The notes beneath the pieces are model-generated. The model was given only the letters and a program-made list of their open reading frames with translations. It was not told the DNA's origin and did not search any database. Shown here in pieces: positions 22,403-30,984 of a DNA stretch of 45,366 nt. The DNA comes from an uncultured archaeon (GTDB lineage: Archaea > Halobacteriota > Methanosarcinia > Methanosarcinales > Methanoperedenaceae), in NCBI GenBank assembly GCA_902386205.1, contig CABMIH010000004.1:1-45366 (forward strand). The letters run 5' to 3'. The number at the start of each line of letters is the position of its first letter. Positions within the stretch are counted from its first letter, which is position 1. The position numbers and the translations under genes were made by a program.

Positions 22403-23248
22403 ATGGATTCAAAAGATGCACTTGTTGTTTTCGAGGGAACCAAAATCAGAAGAACATGGCATGAAGACCAGTGGTATTTTTCAGTGGTTGATGTTGTAAG
22501 GATTTTGACCGACAGCACTGATCCAAAAGATTACTGGTACAGACTTAAAAAACGTGAAGCCGAGTCAAGCGGTATAGAGTTATCGACATTTTGTCGACAA
22601 CTGAAATTGCCATCTGCTGACGGCAAGAAATACGAAACCGACTGCGCCAATACCGAATCAATGTTCAGGATAATCCAGTCCATCCCATCCCCAAAAGCCG
22701 AACCCTTCAAAAGATGGCTCGCAAAAGTCGGCTATGAACGGGTGCAGGAGATAGAAGACCCGGAACTCGCCCAAAAACGCATGAAAGAGATATATAAATT
22801 GAAAGGGTATTCTGATGACTGGATTGAAAAAAGAGCAAGGGGAATAGCGATAAGGGATGAACTGACTGACGAATGGGGTAAAAGAGGCATCAAAACAAAC
22901 AGTGAATACTCCATCTTAACGGCTGAAATCTCTAAAGCCACATTTGGATTAACGCCTGGTGAATACAAAAAGGTCAAGGGACTGAAGCAGCAGAATCTCA
23001 GGGATCATATGAATGACCTTGAATTGATATTTACCATGCTTGGAGAGGCTTCAACTACAAAAATAGCCCGAAATAAAGATGCAATAGGATTTGATGAGAA
23101 TAAGGATGCTGCGAAAGAAGGGGGGACAGTTGCGGGAATAGCAAGAGAAGAATTGGAAAAAAGAAGCGGCGAGAAAGTCGTTTCTAAGGAGAATTATATT
23201 AATGAACCCCAATCCAGGAAAAAGCTTGAGAATAAGAAGGAGAAATGA
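22403..23248 (+). CDS. BRO-N/antirepressor-family protein in the restriction locus
   Basis: The 281-residue protein has a BRO-N domain at the N-terminus (IRRTWHEDQWYFSVVDVVRILTD, then LKLPSADGKKYETDCANTESMFRIIQSIPSPKAEPFKRWLAKVG). The middle-to-end region KRMKEIYKLKGYSDDWIEKRARGIAIRDELTDEW is typical of a DinD-like set often found beside type I systems. BRO-N proteins bind DNA; relatives come from phages (antirepressors) and large viruses. The C-terminal region is helical and basic, with EKRSGEKVVSKENY like DinD. Its place between hsdS and hsdM suggests control of the locus or a damage response. It overlaps no coding sequence, and hsdM begins 10 bases after its stop. Substrate or target genes are unknown. 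Confidence 0.8.
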   Translation: MDSKDALVVFEGTKIRRTWHEDQWYFSVVDVVRILTDSTDPKDYWYRLKKREAESSGIELSTFCRQLKLPSADGKKYETDCANTESMFRIIQSIPSPKAEPFKRWLAKVGYERVQEIEDPELAQKRMKEIYKLKGYSDDWIEKRARGIAIRDELTDEWGKRGIKTNSEYSILTAEISKATFGLTPGEYKKVKGLKQQNLRDHMNDLELIFTMLGEASTTKIARNKDAIGFDENKDAAKEGGTVAGIAREELEKRSGEKVVSKENYINEPQSRKKLENKKEK

Positions 23249-23258
23249 GAATGTTGTC

Positions 23259-24806
23259 ATGGTAAAAAACAATAACGGAAGAATGGTAAACGGTCAGTCC
23301 AGCATGAACGCATACATCAAATCAGTCTGTGACATCATGCGCCGCGACAGGACAAAAGGCGCCCTGGAGTACATCCCCGAACTTACCTGGATGATGTTCC
23401 TGCGAATACTGGACGAAAAAGAGCAGGAAGAGGAGCTGAAATGCCAGGCAGTAGGAAAGTCATTCACTCCCTCGCTCAAAGAACCGTACAGGTGGCGGGA
23501 TTGGGGCAATCCCTATGGTAAAAAGAGAGTGGAACTGCAAAACAACAAAATGGGAAACTTCCTGGATTTTGTAAATAACGAGCTGATCCCTTATCTGAAA
23601 TCATTCCAGAACAAACCATCAGCAAACATAAAACAAAAGCTCATCTCGCAAATCTTCAGGAACATCAACCAGACAAAACTTGCAAGCGAGAGGAACCTGC
23701 TGGACGTGCTGGACAAAATCGACCATCTCACCTCGGAAAATATTGACGAAACCCACCAGTTCCCGCTCTCGCAAATCTACGAAGGCTTGCTGTTAAAGAT
23801 GGGTGAAAAAAACAATGACGGCGGGCAGTTCTTTACTCCCAGAGAAGTTATCAGGGCAATGATAAGGGGAGTTATGCCTGAAATAATCAAAGACGGCGCG
23901 CTCGTAACGATCTATGACCCGTGCTGCGGGACAGGCGGCTTTCTCGCCGAAAGTTATGCTTATTTTACTAACCCCGAACTATCAGGCAGGGAACTGAACG
24001 CAACCGAAATCGAACATTTAAAGCATGATGCTTTCTGGGGTCTGGACAACAGCGACACAGCTTTCCCGATCGCGCTTGCGAATTTAGTCCTTCACGGGAT
24101 AGATTATCCCCATATCGGCCTGAAAAACACGTTAAGCGGCAGGGATACATATATGGAATTATTCGAAGGCGCCCGGAGTAAATTTGACTATATCTTTACA
24201 AATCCCCCCTTTGGCGGCAAAGAAGGGGAAGACGCCAGGACAAACTTTGTATTCAAGACAAGCAATACCCAGATTTTGTTCATCCAGCATATTATAGACC
24301 ACCTTACGGATGGTGGAACATGTTCAATGGTTATCGATGAAGGGGTACTTTTCAGGACAAATGAACTGGCTTTTGTCCAGACAAAGAAAAAGCTGCTGGA
24401 AGAATGTAATTTGTGGTGTATCATAAGCTTGCCGCAAAACGCTTTCTTAAATGCCGGCGCAGGGGTCAAGACGAACCTGTTATTCTTCACGAAAGGAAAG
24501 CCAACGCAAAAAATCTGGTATTACGACATGTCTGATATCAAGATACTGAAGAAAGACCCTCTGACGCTCAATAAATTCGATGACTTCCTGCGCAGGCGCC
24601 ATTCTCCGAAAGAAGAAGATAAGATCAGTGAAAAAAGCTGGTTTATCGATATAGAGACAATAAAAAGTAAGAATTATGACATAAAAGCTGTCAATCCCAA
24701 TGTCAAAGAAAAAGTCATACCCAAACCAGAGGAGCTTATCAAGATTATCGAGGATTCTCAGATTAAAATAAACGAAGGTTTGAGAAAATTGAAAGAGATT
24801 AGTTGA
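23259..24806 (+). CDS. hsdM: Type I DNA N6-adenine methyltransferase HsdM
   Basis: From ATG 23259 the product has 515 residues; GGAG at 23239-23242 is a bit far (16 bases), and ATG 23283 (M9) is an alternative. The N-terminal HsdM_N domain (NAYIKSVCDIMRRDRTKGALEYIPELTWMMFLRILDEKE) is followed by the SAM motif YDPCCGTGGFL (219-229) and the catalytic NPPF (315-318). C-terminal VKTNLLFFTKGKPTQKIWYYDM is also standard. It modifies adenine at the site read by HsdS and forms the core of the type I complex. The locus order R, S, small ORF, BRO-N, M is unusual; M, S, R is more common. With HsdR frameshifted, the system may be methylation-only. Confidence 0.95.
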   Translation: MVKNNNGRMVNGQSSMNAYIKSVCDIMRRDRTKGALEYIPELTWMMFLRILDEKEQEEELKCQAVGKSFTPSLKEPYRWRDWGNPYGKKRVELQNNKMGNFLDFVNNELIPYLKSFQNKPSANIKQKLISQIFRNINQTKLASERNLLDVLDKIDHLTSENIDETHQFPLSQIYEGLLLKMGEKNNDGGQFFTPREVIRAMIRGVMPEIIKDGALVTIYDPCCGTGGFLAESYAYFTNPELSGRELNATEIEHLKHDAFWGLDNSDTAFPIALANLVLHGIDYPHIGLKNTLSGRDTYMELFEGARSKFDYIFTNPPFGGKEGEDARTNFVFKTSNTQILFIQHIIDHLTDGGTCSMVIDEGVLFRTNELAFVQTKKKLLEECNLWCIISLPQNAFLNAGAGVKTNLLFFTKGKPTQKIWYYDMSDIKILKKDPLTLNKFDDFLRRRHSPKEEDKISEKSWFIDIETIKSKNYDIKAVNPNVKEKVIPKPEELIKIIEDSQIKINEGLRKLKEIS

Positions 24807-24871
24807 AAATTCCTTAAACTAATGGGAAAAGGCCGCGGTGCATATTATGAGAAATGCTAAACAAATCCTCA

Positions 24872-25288
24872 TTAACTCAATTTTTTCAAAGCATCTCCGG
24901 GTGTTCCGCACTCGATATATTTCCTGGCATCTTCCACAAGCAAAGCATCTTCAGTTACAAGAAAAGCCGATTCATTCGCCGCGCCTGCTATGATAGGTCT
25001 ATCGTTTTTATCCTGGATGTTGTATTTCAAAAGCTCTGATTTTGGAGCATTCTTCCGGACTTTGCAGCATTCCATAACATAAACAATTCCATAATTTATT
25101 CTTTCTTGTGAAATACGAAATTCCTTTAATGTCCTTCGTATCTCTTTTATGACAAAGTCATTTACAAAAAGCAAAACAAGTCCACGCCTTTCGCTCTCAA
25201 GCAACACCCATGCCTCGTCGTTTCTTCCTGTTAACGCAGAAACAGCAACAGTCGTATCTACAAAAAATCTAAGTATCGTATTCTTCAT
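24872..25288 (-). CDS. PIN-domain toxin of a VapBC-like pair
   Basis: The 138-residue protein has a PIN plan: FFVDTTVAVSALTG with Asp11 at the first strand, an acidic residue in FVIKEIRRTL (Glu), and DRPIIAGAANESAFLVTEDALL with the later Asp/Glu residues. PIN toxins are Mg-dependent ribonucleases that cut tRNA or rRNA. Its start overlaps the end of the AbrB-type antitoxin gene by 20 bp, a strong toxin-antitoxin sign. It is convergent with hsdM, 65 bp away. A pair of this kind next to a restriction system is common in mobile defence regions. Confidence 0.85.
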   Translation of the reverse strand: MKNTILRFFVDTTVAVSALTGRNDEAWVLLESERRGLVLLFVNDFVIKEIRRTLKEFRISQERINYGIVYVMECCKVRKNAPKSELLKYNIQDKNDRPIIAGAANESAFLVTEDALLVEDARKYIECGTPGDALKKLS

Positions 25289-25556
25289 TATATACTTTTG
25301 ACCGTACTTTTCGTACTTTTTCCACTATTTCTTTAACGCTGATTTTTTTCCTGCCGGCTTCGTCCCATATCTCTTTTATTCCCGGGGGGATGCTCGTAAG
25401 TTCGGCAGGAACAATCTCTATCCCTTTATTCGTATCAGTATATTTCACTATATCACCGACATTAATATGGTATTTCGTTCTTAATTTTTTAGGCAGGGTT
25501 ATTGTTCCGGCTTTTGTTACCTTTCCAAATAGAACCTGTTCGCTCAATTTGATCAC
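25269..25556 (-). CDS. AbrB/MazE-type antitoxin
   Basis: The 95-residue protein has the swapped-hairpin AbrB core FGKVTKAGTITLPKKLRTKYHINVGDIVKY followed by a helical tail that should wrap the PIN toxin. The start is uncertain: GTG at 25554-25556 or TTG at 25545-25547. The sequence GGTGATCA (25550-25557 read on the minus strand) would be the ribosome binding site of the TTG start, giving 92 residues, and the first residues (IKL) are not part of the domain. The perfect palindrome just upstream (25562-25578) is the likely operator of this self-repressing antitoxin. Confidence 0.85.
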   Translation of the reverse strand: MIKLSEQVLFGKVTKAGTITLPKKLRTKYHINVGDIVKYTDTNKGIEIVPAELTSIPPGIKEIWDEAGRKKISVKEIVEKVRKVRSKVYNEEYDT

Positions 25557-25561
25557 CTTAG

Positions 25562-25578
25562 TTTAAGATAATCTTAAA
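25562..25578. promoter_or_regulatory. Perfect palindrome, antitoxin operator
   Basis: TTTAAGAT (25562-25569), A, ATCTTAAA (25571-25578) is a perfect 8-bp inverted repeat with a 1-bp centre. It lies between a TATA-like ATATAAGAAT on the minus strand (25585-25597) and the antitoxin start, so a bound AbrB dimer would block transcription. Confidence 0.75.
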
Positions 25579-25678
25579 TTTGTATATTCTTATATTAAGG
25601 TTATTGCTATTATCAATAGATTTATTTGACAACGAACTATACAAACTTGTACGAAATCACCGAGCATTACGATAATTC

Positions 25679-26560
25679 ATGGCAAAAAACAAAAAAATCG
25701 GAATCGCAGTAACAGACCCTGGCGACTGGACTGGGGTTGCCCTGAGGAACGCTATCCGGCGCATCGGTATGCAGCCCATTAAATTCAGCTTCAGCAACGC
25801 AACTTCGGATATCCCGTCAGGCAAGTTATACGCAGGCAACATCGACCTGTCAGCGCTTGATGCTGTCATTGTGAGAGACATGGGGCCAAGCACAAAAAAG
25901 GACATATCCTTCAGGTTCGACATACTCTGCCAGCTCAAAGAGCTCGGGATAGAGGTGATCAATTCACCTGAATCCATCGCGCGGGCCGCAAATAAGTACG
26001 TCTCAAGCTATCTGTTCAGGAAAAATGGCATCAATACGCCCGGAACAGTGGTGACCAACAACCCGGATGAAGCCATAAAAGCGCTATCCACCTTCGGATG
26101 TGCTGTGGTGAAGCCTGTTTTTGGATATAAAGGGATTGGCGTGGAGCGCATTGAAAACAACGAGGAGGGAGTAAAGAAGCTCAAGGAGCTGCTTGAAAAA
26201 AATAACCTGCTCTACCTTCAGGAATTCATACCTAACCCCGGAAGGGACATAAGGGTATTTGTGGTGGATAATAATGTGGCAGGTTCCATATACAGGATAG
26301 CGCCGCCCGGATCTTGGATAAATAACCTGAGTCAGGGCGGCAGCGCCAAACCCTGCATATTGACAGGCGAGCAGGAAGATCTGGCCCTGAGAGCTGCGCG
26401 GGCAACAGGTACGGTTTATGCCGGGGTGGACATTATCGAGGGCGACAGGGACTATGTTATAGAGATTAACGGGACGCCATCAGGGAAAGGTATTTTTGAA
26501 GCCAGCGGGGTTGATGTTGCCATGAAGATCGCCGGATATTTGAAAGATATGGTGGTATAA
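25679..26560 (+). CDS. RimK-like ATP-grasp ligase, candidate tetrahydromethanopterin:glutamate ligase
   Basis: The 293-residue protein is of the RimK family. It has an N-terminal domain (KKIGIAVTDPGDWTGVALRNA), then the ATP-grasp: FGCAVVKPVFGYKGIGVERI with the nucleotide Lys and Gly loop, LYLQEFIPNPGRDIRVFVVD, and the metal site DIIEGDRDYVIEINGTPSGKG. Family members join glutamate or other amino acids to carboxylates. In methanogen relatives the RimK-like MptN adds Glu to tetrahydromethanopterin (forming sarcinapterin) and CofF adds Glu to F420. Which of these applies is not separable here. It stands alone, with a TATA-like sequence before 25650. Confidence 0.75.
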   Translation: MAKNKKIGIAVTDPGDWTGVALRNAIRRIGMQPIKFSFSNATSDIPSGKLYAGNIDLSALDAVIVRDMGPSTKKDISFRFDILCQLKELGIEVINSPESIARAANKYVSSYLFRKNGINTPGTVVTNNPDEAIKALSTFGCAVVKPVFGYKGIGVERIENNEEGVKKLKELLEKNNLLYLQEFIPNPGRDIRVFVVDNNVAGSIYRIAPPGSWINNLSQGGSAKPCILTGEQEDLALRAARATGTVYAGVDIIEGDRDYVIEINGTPSGKGIFEASGVDVAMKIAGYLKDMVV

Positions 26561-26762
26561 CCCTAATCATTTCCCGAAATAATTTTCTCTTTCTTAACTT
26601 CTTTTACCTTTTGTACTGTTTTCATAAAATTCACCATCCAAACATCTTGAAAGCAAAACCCAACCAGACCTCTGGGTGCATCTTTCTTATGAAAGCCTGA
26701 TTTGGGAAAAGATATTTGCGGCGAATGAGAAAAAAACAGAATCCATCAAAACTTTTTTAAGC

Positions 26763-26769
26763 TATATAT
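26763..26769 (+). promoter_or_regulatory. TATA box of gmd
   Basis: AACTTTTTTAAGC followed by TATATAT (26763-26769) fits an archaeal TATA region, about 49 bases before the ATG at 26812. The 251-bp gap before gmd otherwise has an imperfect palindrome CCAGA-CC-TCTGG (26664-26675) and no gene. Confidence 0.5.
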
Positions 26770-26811
26770 GAGTATTGGTTCCAATAAACCCGAATCCAAT
26801 GTGAGATACAT

Positions 26812-27846
26812 ATGACTAAAACAGCCCTGATAACAGGAATTACAGGACAGGACGGCGCATATCTTGCAGAGTTCCTCCTGGACAAAGGATATATCGTACA
26901 CGGGATAAAGCGCCGATCTTCCTCCTTCAATACAGAACGCATCGACCATTTATATAAAGACCCGCACGACAGGAACGTGAATTTCTTTTTACATTATGGG
27001 GACCTGACTGATTCAACAAATCTTATCAGGATAATCCAGGAAACGCAGCCTGATGAAATATACAATCTTGCTGCCCAGAGCCATGTACAGGTTTCTTTTG
27101 AAACTCCTGAATATACTGCTAATTCAGATGCACTCGGTACTTTGAGACTCCTTGAGGCCATACGGATACTTGGTCTTGAGAAAAAAACCAGGTTCTACCA
27201 GGCATCTACCAGCGAATTATATGGAAAAGCTCAGGAGATCCCCCAGAAGGAGACCACGCCTTTCTACCCGAGAAGCCCGTACGGCGCGGCAAAGTTGTAC
27301 GCCTACTGGATTACCATAAACTACCGCGAAGCCTATGATATGTTCGCATGCAATGGGATCCTGTTCAACCACGAATCCCCTATCCGGGGCGAAACGTTCG
27401 TAACGAGAAAGATAAGTATGGCTGCGGCAAAGATAAAGAAAGGGTTGCAGAGAAAACTATATCTTGGCAATCTGGACGCCAAGAGGGACTGGGGTTATGC
27501 AGGGGATTATGTGGAAGCTATGTGGCTGATGCTTCAGCAGGACGAACCTGAAGATTATGTGATCGCGACCGGGGAAACGCATTCCGTGAGAGAGTTCGCA
27601 GAACTTGCGTTTAAGGAAGCGGGGATTGAGATTAAGTGGAGAGGAACAGGTGTGGACGAGGTAGGTGTAAACCCGGCGAACGGCGATATTTTGATAGAGA
27701 TCGATCCGCGTTATTTCAGGCCGACTGAAGTTGATATACTGGTAGGAGACCCTTCTAAAGCCAGGGATAAGCTGGGCTGGGAGGCTAAGGTAAGGTTTGA
27801 GGAGATGGTAAAGATTATGATAGACGGTGATCTGGAGAATATATGA
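26812..27846 (+). CDS. gmd: GDP-mannose 4,6-dehydratase
   Basis: The 344-residue short-chain dehydrogenase has [17 protein letters not shown] (NADP Rossmann), [20 protein letters not shown] and the catalytic Tyr-x3-Lys in SPYGAAK, followed by [18 protein letters not shown], diagnostic for Gmd. It turns GDP-mannose into GDP-4-keto-6-deoxymannose, the precursor of GDP-fucose, GDP-rhamnose or GDP-perosamine. No GDP-fucose synthase or perosamine aminotransferase follows directly, so the final sugar is not known. It heads the surface-glycan region. Its GC-rich codon use contrasts with the AT-rich flippase that follows. Confidence 0.95.
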   Translation: MTKTALITGITGQDGAYLAEFLLDKGYIVHGIKRRSSSFNTERIDHLYKDPHDRNVNFFLHYGDLTDSTNLIRIIQETQPDEIYNLAAQSHVQVSFETPEYTANSDALGTLRLLEAIRILGLEKKTRFYQASTSELYGKAQEIPQKETTPFYPRSPYGAAKLYAYWITINYREAYDMFACNGILFNHESPIRGETFVTRKISMAAAKIKKGLQRKLYLGNLDAKRDWGYAGDYVEAMWLMLQQDEPEDYVIATGETHSVREFAELAFKEAGIEIKWRGTGVDEVGVNPANGDILIEIDPRYFRPTEVDILVGDPSKARDKLGWEAKVRFEEMVKIMIDGDLENI

Positions 27847-27889
27847 CATTCCCAACTCACCATTGATGCCGGATTGATATGATATCATT

Positions 27890-29377
27890 ATGCCCAGGAT
27901 ATTACAGATGAATACTTTTTTTTCGCGAATAATGGGAATTGAGGCAGTTAAGCGACAGAGCATCGTTAATTTCTTCTCACAAATCGGGCTTACTCTTATT
28001 GGTTCTTTAAGTACTGTGTATTTTGCTCATGCCGTAGGTGCAGGGGTTCTGGGTGAATATTTCCTGTTTATAGCATATTACGGTATCATTGGAATGGTGA
28101 CTGATGGTGGATTTGGCGGAGCTGCAGTCAAACGCATTAGCGAGGGAGAAGAGCCTGATGCCTATTTTAGCGCATTCTTTGCGCTACGTTCTTTATTTGT
28201 GGCTATAGTTTTAATTGCTTTGGTTTTTTTCCGTAACTATTTTGTAGATCTGAACAATGCTGGTATTTTCAACTGGCTATTGATTGCATTAATTGTCTCG
28301 CTTTTTCTTGGAGGAATTCATATCGGCCTCATGGGTAGTGGAAAACTGGGGATACATGCGATATGCGGTCTCCTTAACGATGTTGTACGTATTATTGTCC
28401 AGATTATTGCAATTTTTCTGGGTTTCGGTATTGGTGGTCTTGTTGGAGGGTATATCGCAGGATTACTCATTGCCGCAATAGCAGGGTTACATTTTTTCGA
28501 TATTCATTTTGTACGTTTTAGCTGGAGGCATATAAAGAGTCTCTCAACATTTTCTTTCTGGCTGTTTTTGACCTCAAGCGGGTCACTGGTGTTTTCATAT
28601 GCGGATACTGTCATGATAGGTTATTATCTTGATAATGTGAATGTAGGAGTGTATCGGGTAGTGTTGCAGTTTACTTCCATAGCGGCTTTTACAGCTATTG
28701 CATTACAAGCAACATTATGGCCAAGGGTTAGCCGATGGGGCAAGACTGGTGAGACCGGATCAATCGAGAAGTCGCTTTCACGTGCATGTAGCTATTCCTT
28801 GCTACTGGCTCTGCCTATATTAGCCGGTGGAGTTCTGTTAGGTGACAGACTATTGTATTTCCTCTATGGCCAGGAATTCGTATCCGGCTATACCACACTC
28901 ATAATATTATTAATCGTACAGGTTGTAAATGTTTTCCAGTATTTTTTCACGATGTATCTTGGTGCATTGAACCACCAGAAAAAAGCCTTTAAAGTAACTA
29001 TTGTTTCAGTTGCTGCAAACGTTATATTGAATTTAATGCTGATTCCTGTATATGGGATTGCAGGAGCTGCATCTGCAACTCTGGCAACTATGCTATTGAA
29101 CGCCATCCTGGCGCGACATGTATTATCTAATATAATAAATATACAAATAGAATATAATAGTTTATTTAATATATTAAAAGCGCTAATGGCGATGTCCATA
29201 TTTGTGGGGGCGTATCGCCTGTTTATACCGCTATCCAGTGTATGGTTGACAGTGGTACCGGTTATTCTGGGCGGATTGGTATATGCAATTCTTATATTGA
29301 AATTTGATAGGGAAACATGCGATGAATTAAGAGGCATTTTTACACAGATGAATTTATCATGGCCTAGCTGGCTATGA
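27890..29377 (+). CDS. Wzx-type polysaccharide flippase
   Basis: The 495-residue protein has about 14 membrane helices and the start SIVNFFSQIGLTLIGSLSTVYFAHAVGAGVLGEYFL of the polysaccharide-export (MOP) family. Such flippases move lipid-linked sugars across the membrane for S-layer or cell-surface glycan assembly. Starts at 27890, 27908 and 27932 are all possible; the family's first helix begins near residue 20, so the later ATGs remain likely. The gene is AT-rich compared with gmd, a sign of separate origin. An insertion sequence lies between its stop and the next glycan gene. Confidence 0.88.
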   Translation: MPRILQMNTFFSRIMGIEAVKRQSIVNFFSQIGLTLIGSLSTVYFAHAVGAGVLGEYFLFIAYYGIIGMVTDGGFGGAAVKRISEGEEPDAYFSAFFALRSLFVAIVLIALVFFRNYFVDLNNAGIFNWLLIALIVSLFLGGIHIGLMGSGKLGIHAICGLLNDVVRIIVQIIAIFLGFGIGGLVGGYIAGLLIAAIAGLHFFDIHFVRFSWRHIKSLSTFSFWLFLTSSGSLVFSYADTVMIGYYLDNVNVGVYRVVLQFTSIAAFTAIALQATLWPRVSRWGKTGETGSIEKSLSRACSYSLLLALPILAGGVLLGDRLLYFLYGQEFVSGYTTLIILLIVQVVNVFQYFFTMYLGALNHQKKAFKVTIVSVAANVILNLMLIPVYGIAGAASATLATMLLNAILARHVLSNIINIQIEYNSLFNILKALMAMSIFVGAYRLFIPLSSVWLTVVPVILGGLVYAILILKFDRETCDELRGIFTQMNLSWPSWL

Positions 29378-29388
29378 AGATGAGACTA

Positions 29389-29397
29389 TTCGGTACG
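29389..29397 (+). repeat. Target site duplication, left copy (right copy 30459-30467)
   Basis: TTCGGTACG flanks the insertion sequence as an exact direct repeat. Nine bases is typical for IS1-like elements, whereas IS6 elements usually make eight. Confidence 0.85.
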
Positions 29398-30458
29398 GGT
29401 ATTCCTTTGATTTCGTAACGTTTATAAGTAGGGTTTATTATACTATATGCCACTATAATTTTAGTAGAGTCAAAAATGATTTGTCCGTACTGTAAAGAAG
29501 AAAATAATGTAATAAAGCGTGGAATTCGTAAGAATAAATTTGTCAAAAAGCAGCAATACTGGTGCAATAAATGTAATAAATATTTTGTAGAGCATGATGG
29601 TTTTGAGGGCATGACCTATCCCAAAGAGATCATAGCAAAAACCCTCCATTTGTATGTGGAAGGTTTATCGCTCAGCAAAATCAGGGATTACATAAATCAG
29701 CATGAGGGATACTATCTTTATGATGGTACAATACTGTACTGGGTGAAAAAGTATGCAAATTTACTTTCAAAGTTTGAATATAACTTGAAACCAAAAGTAA
29801 AGGGCAGAATACACACAGATGAGGTTTATGTAAAAGTGAAAGGCAAAGGTTACTACTCAATCAATTCAATTGACAGTAAAACCAAATATAATCTCGCCAC
29901 TACTTTCACAAAGCACAGAAGCAAACAAAAATGCAGAGCACATTTCAAGAAATTGAAGAATAAAATAGGAAGCCAGGTTAAAGAGATATGGGAAAATGAG
30001 AAAGATAAGCCAGTAAATGAGAGAAAATTGATAACCTTTATCTCTGACGGTTTTGAAGGCTATAAGATCGGTTTCAATTATCATTTTTATAGAACTGCAA
30101 AATTGACCTTTGGGGTTCCAATAGCATGTAAGAAGCACGGGCTAAATTATAACAATAACGCTATTGAGAGACATAATGAGGACTTCAAACAAAGAAGTAA
30201 TGTCATGAGAGGTTTCAAAAGTAAAAATTCTGGAAGTGCCTTTACAGAACTGAGAAGAATTGTTTACAACTTTGTCAGAACACATATGGGACTTGGCAAA
30301 ACACCTGCAGATGAGGCTGGATTAAAGATGCCTCTTGATAACAATAGGTTGTTAAATCTCATATCTTTATCTAATTCTCCGTTAGCATGGCCTTTTCCGA
30401 CTCTATCTGTAGATGATGCATTCAAAAATCCTATGTGTTACGGATTTTGAGGAATACC
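29398..30458 (+). mobile_element. 1061-bp insertion sequence with 9-bp target duplication
   Basis: The left end GGTATTCCTTTGATTTCG (continuing TAACG, 29398-29420) and the right end (30436-30458, inverse of GGTATTCCTCAAAATCCG...) match at 17 of 23 positions, forming terminal inverted repeats. The 9-bp TTCGGTACG occurs directly outside both ends (29389-29397, 30459-30467), a perfect target duplication, so insertion is recent or well kept. One transposase gene fills it. TATA-like GTTTATAAG just inside the left end should drive it. Confidence 0.88.
29476..30450 (+). CDS. DDE transposase with N-terminal zinc ribbon (IS1/IS6-like)
   Basis: The 324-residue protein begins with a zinc ribbon (Cys3, Cys6, Cys30, Cys33) and a helix-turn-helix (YVEGLSLSKIRDYINQHEG). 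A DDE catalytic core follows: Asp115 in HTDEVYVKVKGK, Asp191 in ISDGFEGYK and Glu231 in NNNAIERHNEDFKQRSNVMRGFKS, ending with VRTHMGLGKTPADEAG. The DEVYVKVKG and GFKS strings recall IS6/IS240, while the zinc ribbon in the same chain and the 9-bp duplication recall single-ORF IS1 relatives. I leave the family open. The gene is intact, so the element may still move. Confidence 0.88.
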   Translation: MICPYCKEENNVIKRGIRKNKFVKKQQYWCNKCNKYFVEHDGFEGMTYPKEIIAKTLHLYVEGLSLSKIRDYINQHEGYYLYDGTILYWVKKYANLLSKFEYNLKPKVKGRIHTDEVYVKVKGKGYYSINSIDSKTKYNLATTFTKHRSKQKCRAHFKKLKNKIGSQVKEIWENEKDKPVNERKLITFISDGFEGYKIGFNYHFYRTAKLTFGVPIACKKHGLNYNNNAIERHNEDFKQRSNVMRGFKSKNSGSAFTELRRIVYNFVRTHMGLGKTPADEAGLKMPLDNNRLLNLISLSNSPLAWPFPTLSVDDAFKNPMCYGF

Positions 30459-30465
30459 TTCGGTA

Positions 30466-30480
30466 CGAAACATTTAAATC
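30466..30480 (+). promoter_or_regulatory. BRE/TATA promoter of the sugar-epimerase operon
   Basis: CGAAA (30466-30470) and CATTTAAATC (30471-30480) form a BRE and TATA box; ATG 30532 lies 52 bases on. The CG of the BRE is the last part of the IS target duplication (30459-30467), so insertion left this promoter complete. Confidence 0.65.
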
Positions 30481-30531
30481 AACGCTTATTTATTAGTGAA
30501 ATAAAAAATTAGATTAACCGGGTCCCTTAAA

Positions 30532-30981
30532 ATGATCAAAGATGTTTATATTATACCTCTTAAACAGATTCCAGACGAACGCGGTAAAATTATGCATATG
30601 CTGCGGTCAGATGATCCGTATTTTGAACAGTTTGGCGAGATTTATTTCTCAATCGTTTATCCCGACGTAATCAAGGGATGGCATCTGCATACCAAAATGA
30701 TGCTCAACTATGCGGTTGTCTCAGGTATGGTAAAATTAGTCCTTTTTGATGCAAGAGAAGGCTCTCCTACAAAAGGAGAACTTCAGGAATTGTTCATTGG
30801 TGAAGACAATTATGTGCTGGTAAAAATCGCACCCGGAATCTATAATGGGTTTAAGGGGATTGGAGTAAAACCTGCCATTCTTGCGAATTGTTCTACTATT
30901 CCTCATGATCCCGAAGAAATTATCAGGGTTGACCCCTTTACAAAAGATATTCCTTATGACTGGAATTTAAAACACAGGTAG
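30532..30981 (+). CDS. RmlC-like cupin sugar epimerase
   Basis: The 149-residue protein has the RmlC/dTDP-4-dehydrorhamnose 3,5-epimerase-like pattern: PDERGKIMHMLRSDDPYFEQFGEIYFS, VIKGWHLHTKMMLNYAVVSGMVKLVLFDAR, then YVLVKIAPGIYNGFKGIG. HLHTK holds the conserved His-x-His used in the cupin core. Relatives epimerise 4-keto-6-deoxy nucleotide sugars at C3 or C5. Given the rfbF and rfbG genes downstream, the substrate may be a CDP-linked ketosugar instead of dTDP. It is 3 bases before the reductase gene in an operon. Confidence 0.8.
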   Translation: MIKDVYIIPLKQIPDERGKIMHMLRSDDPYFEQFGEIYFSIVYPDVIKGWHLHTKMMLNYAVVSGMVKLVLFDAREGSPTKGELQELFIGEDNYVLVKIAPGIYNGFKGIGVKPAILANCSTIPHDPEEIIRVDPFTKDIPYDWNLKHR

Positions 30982-30984
30982 GAA

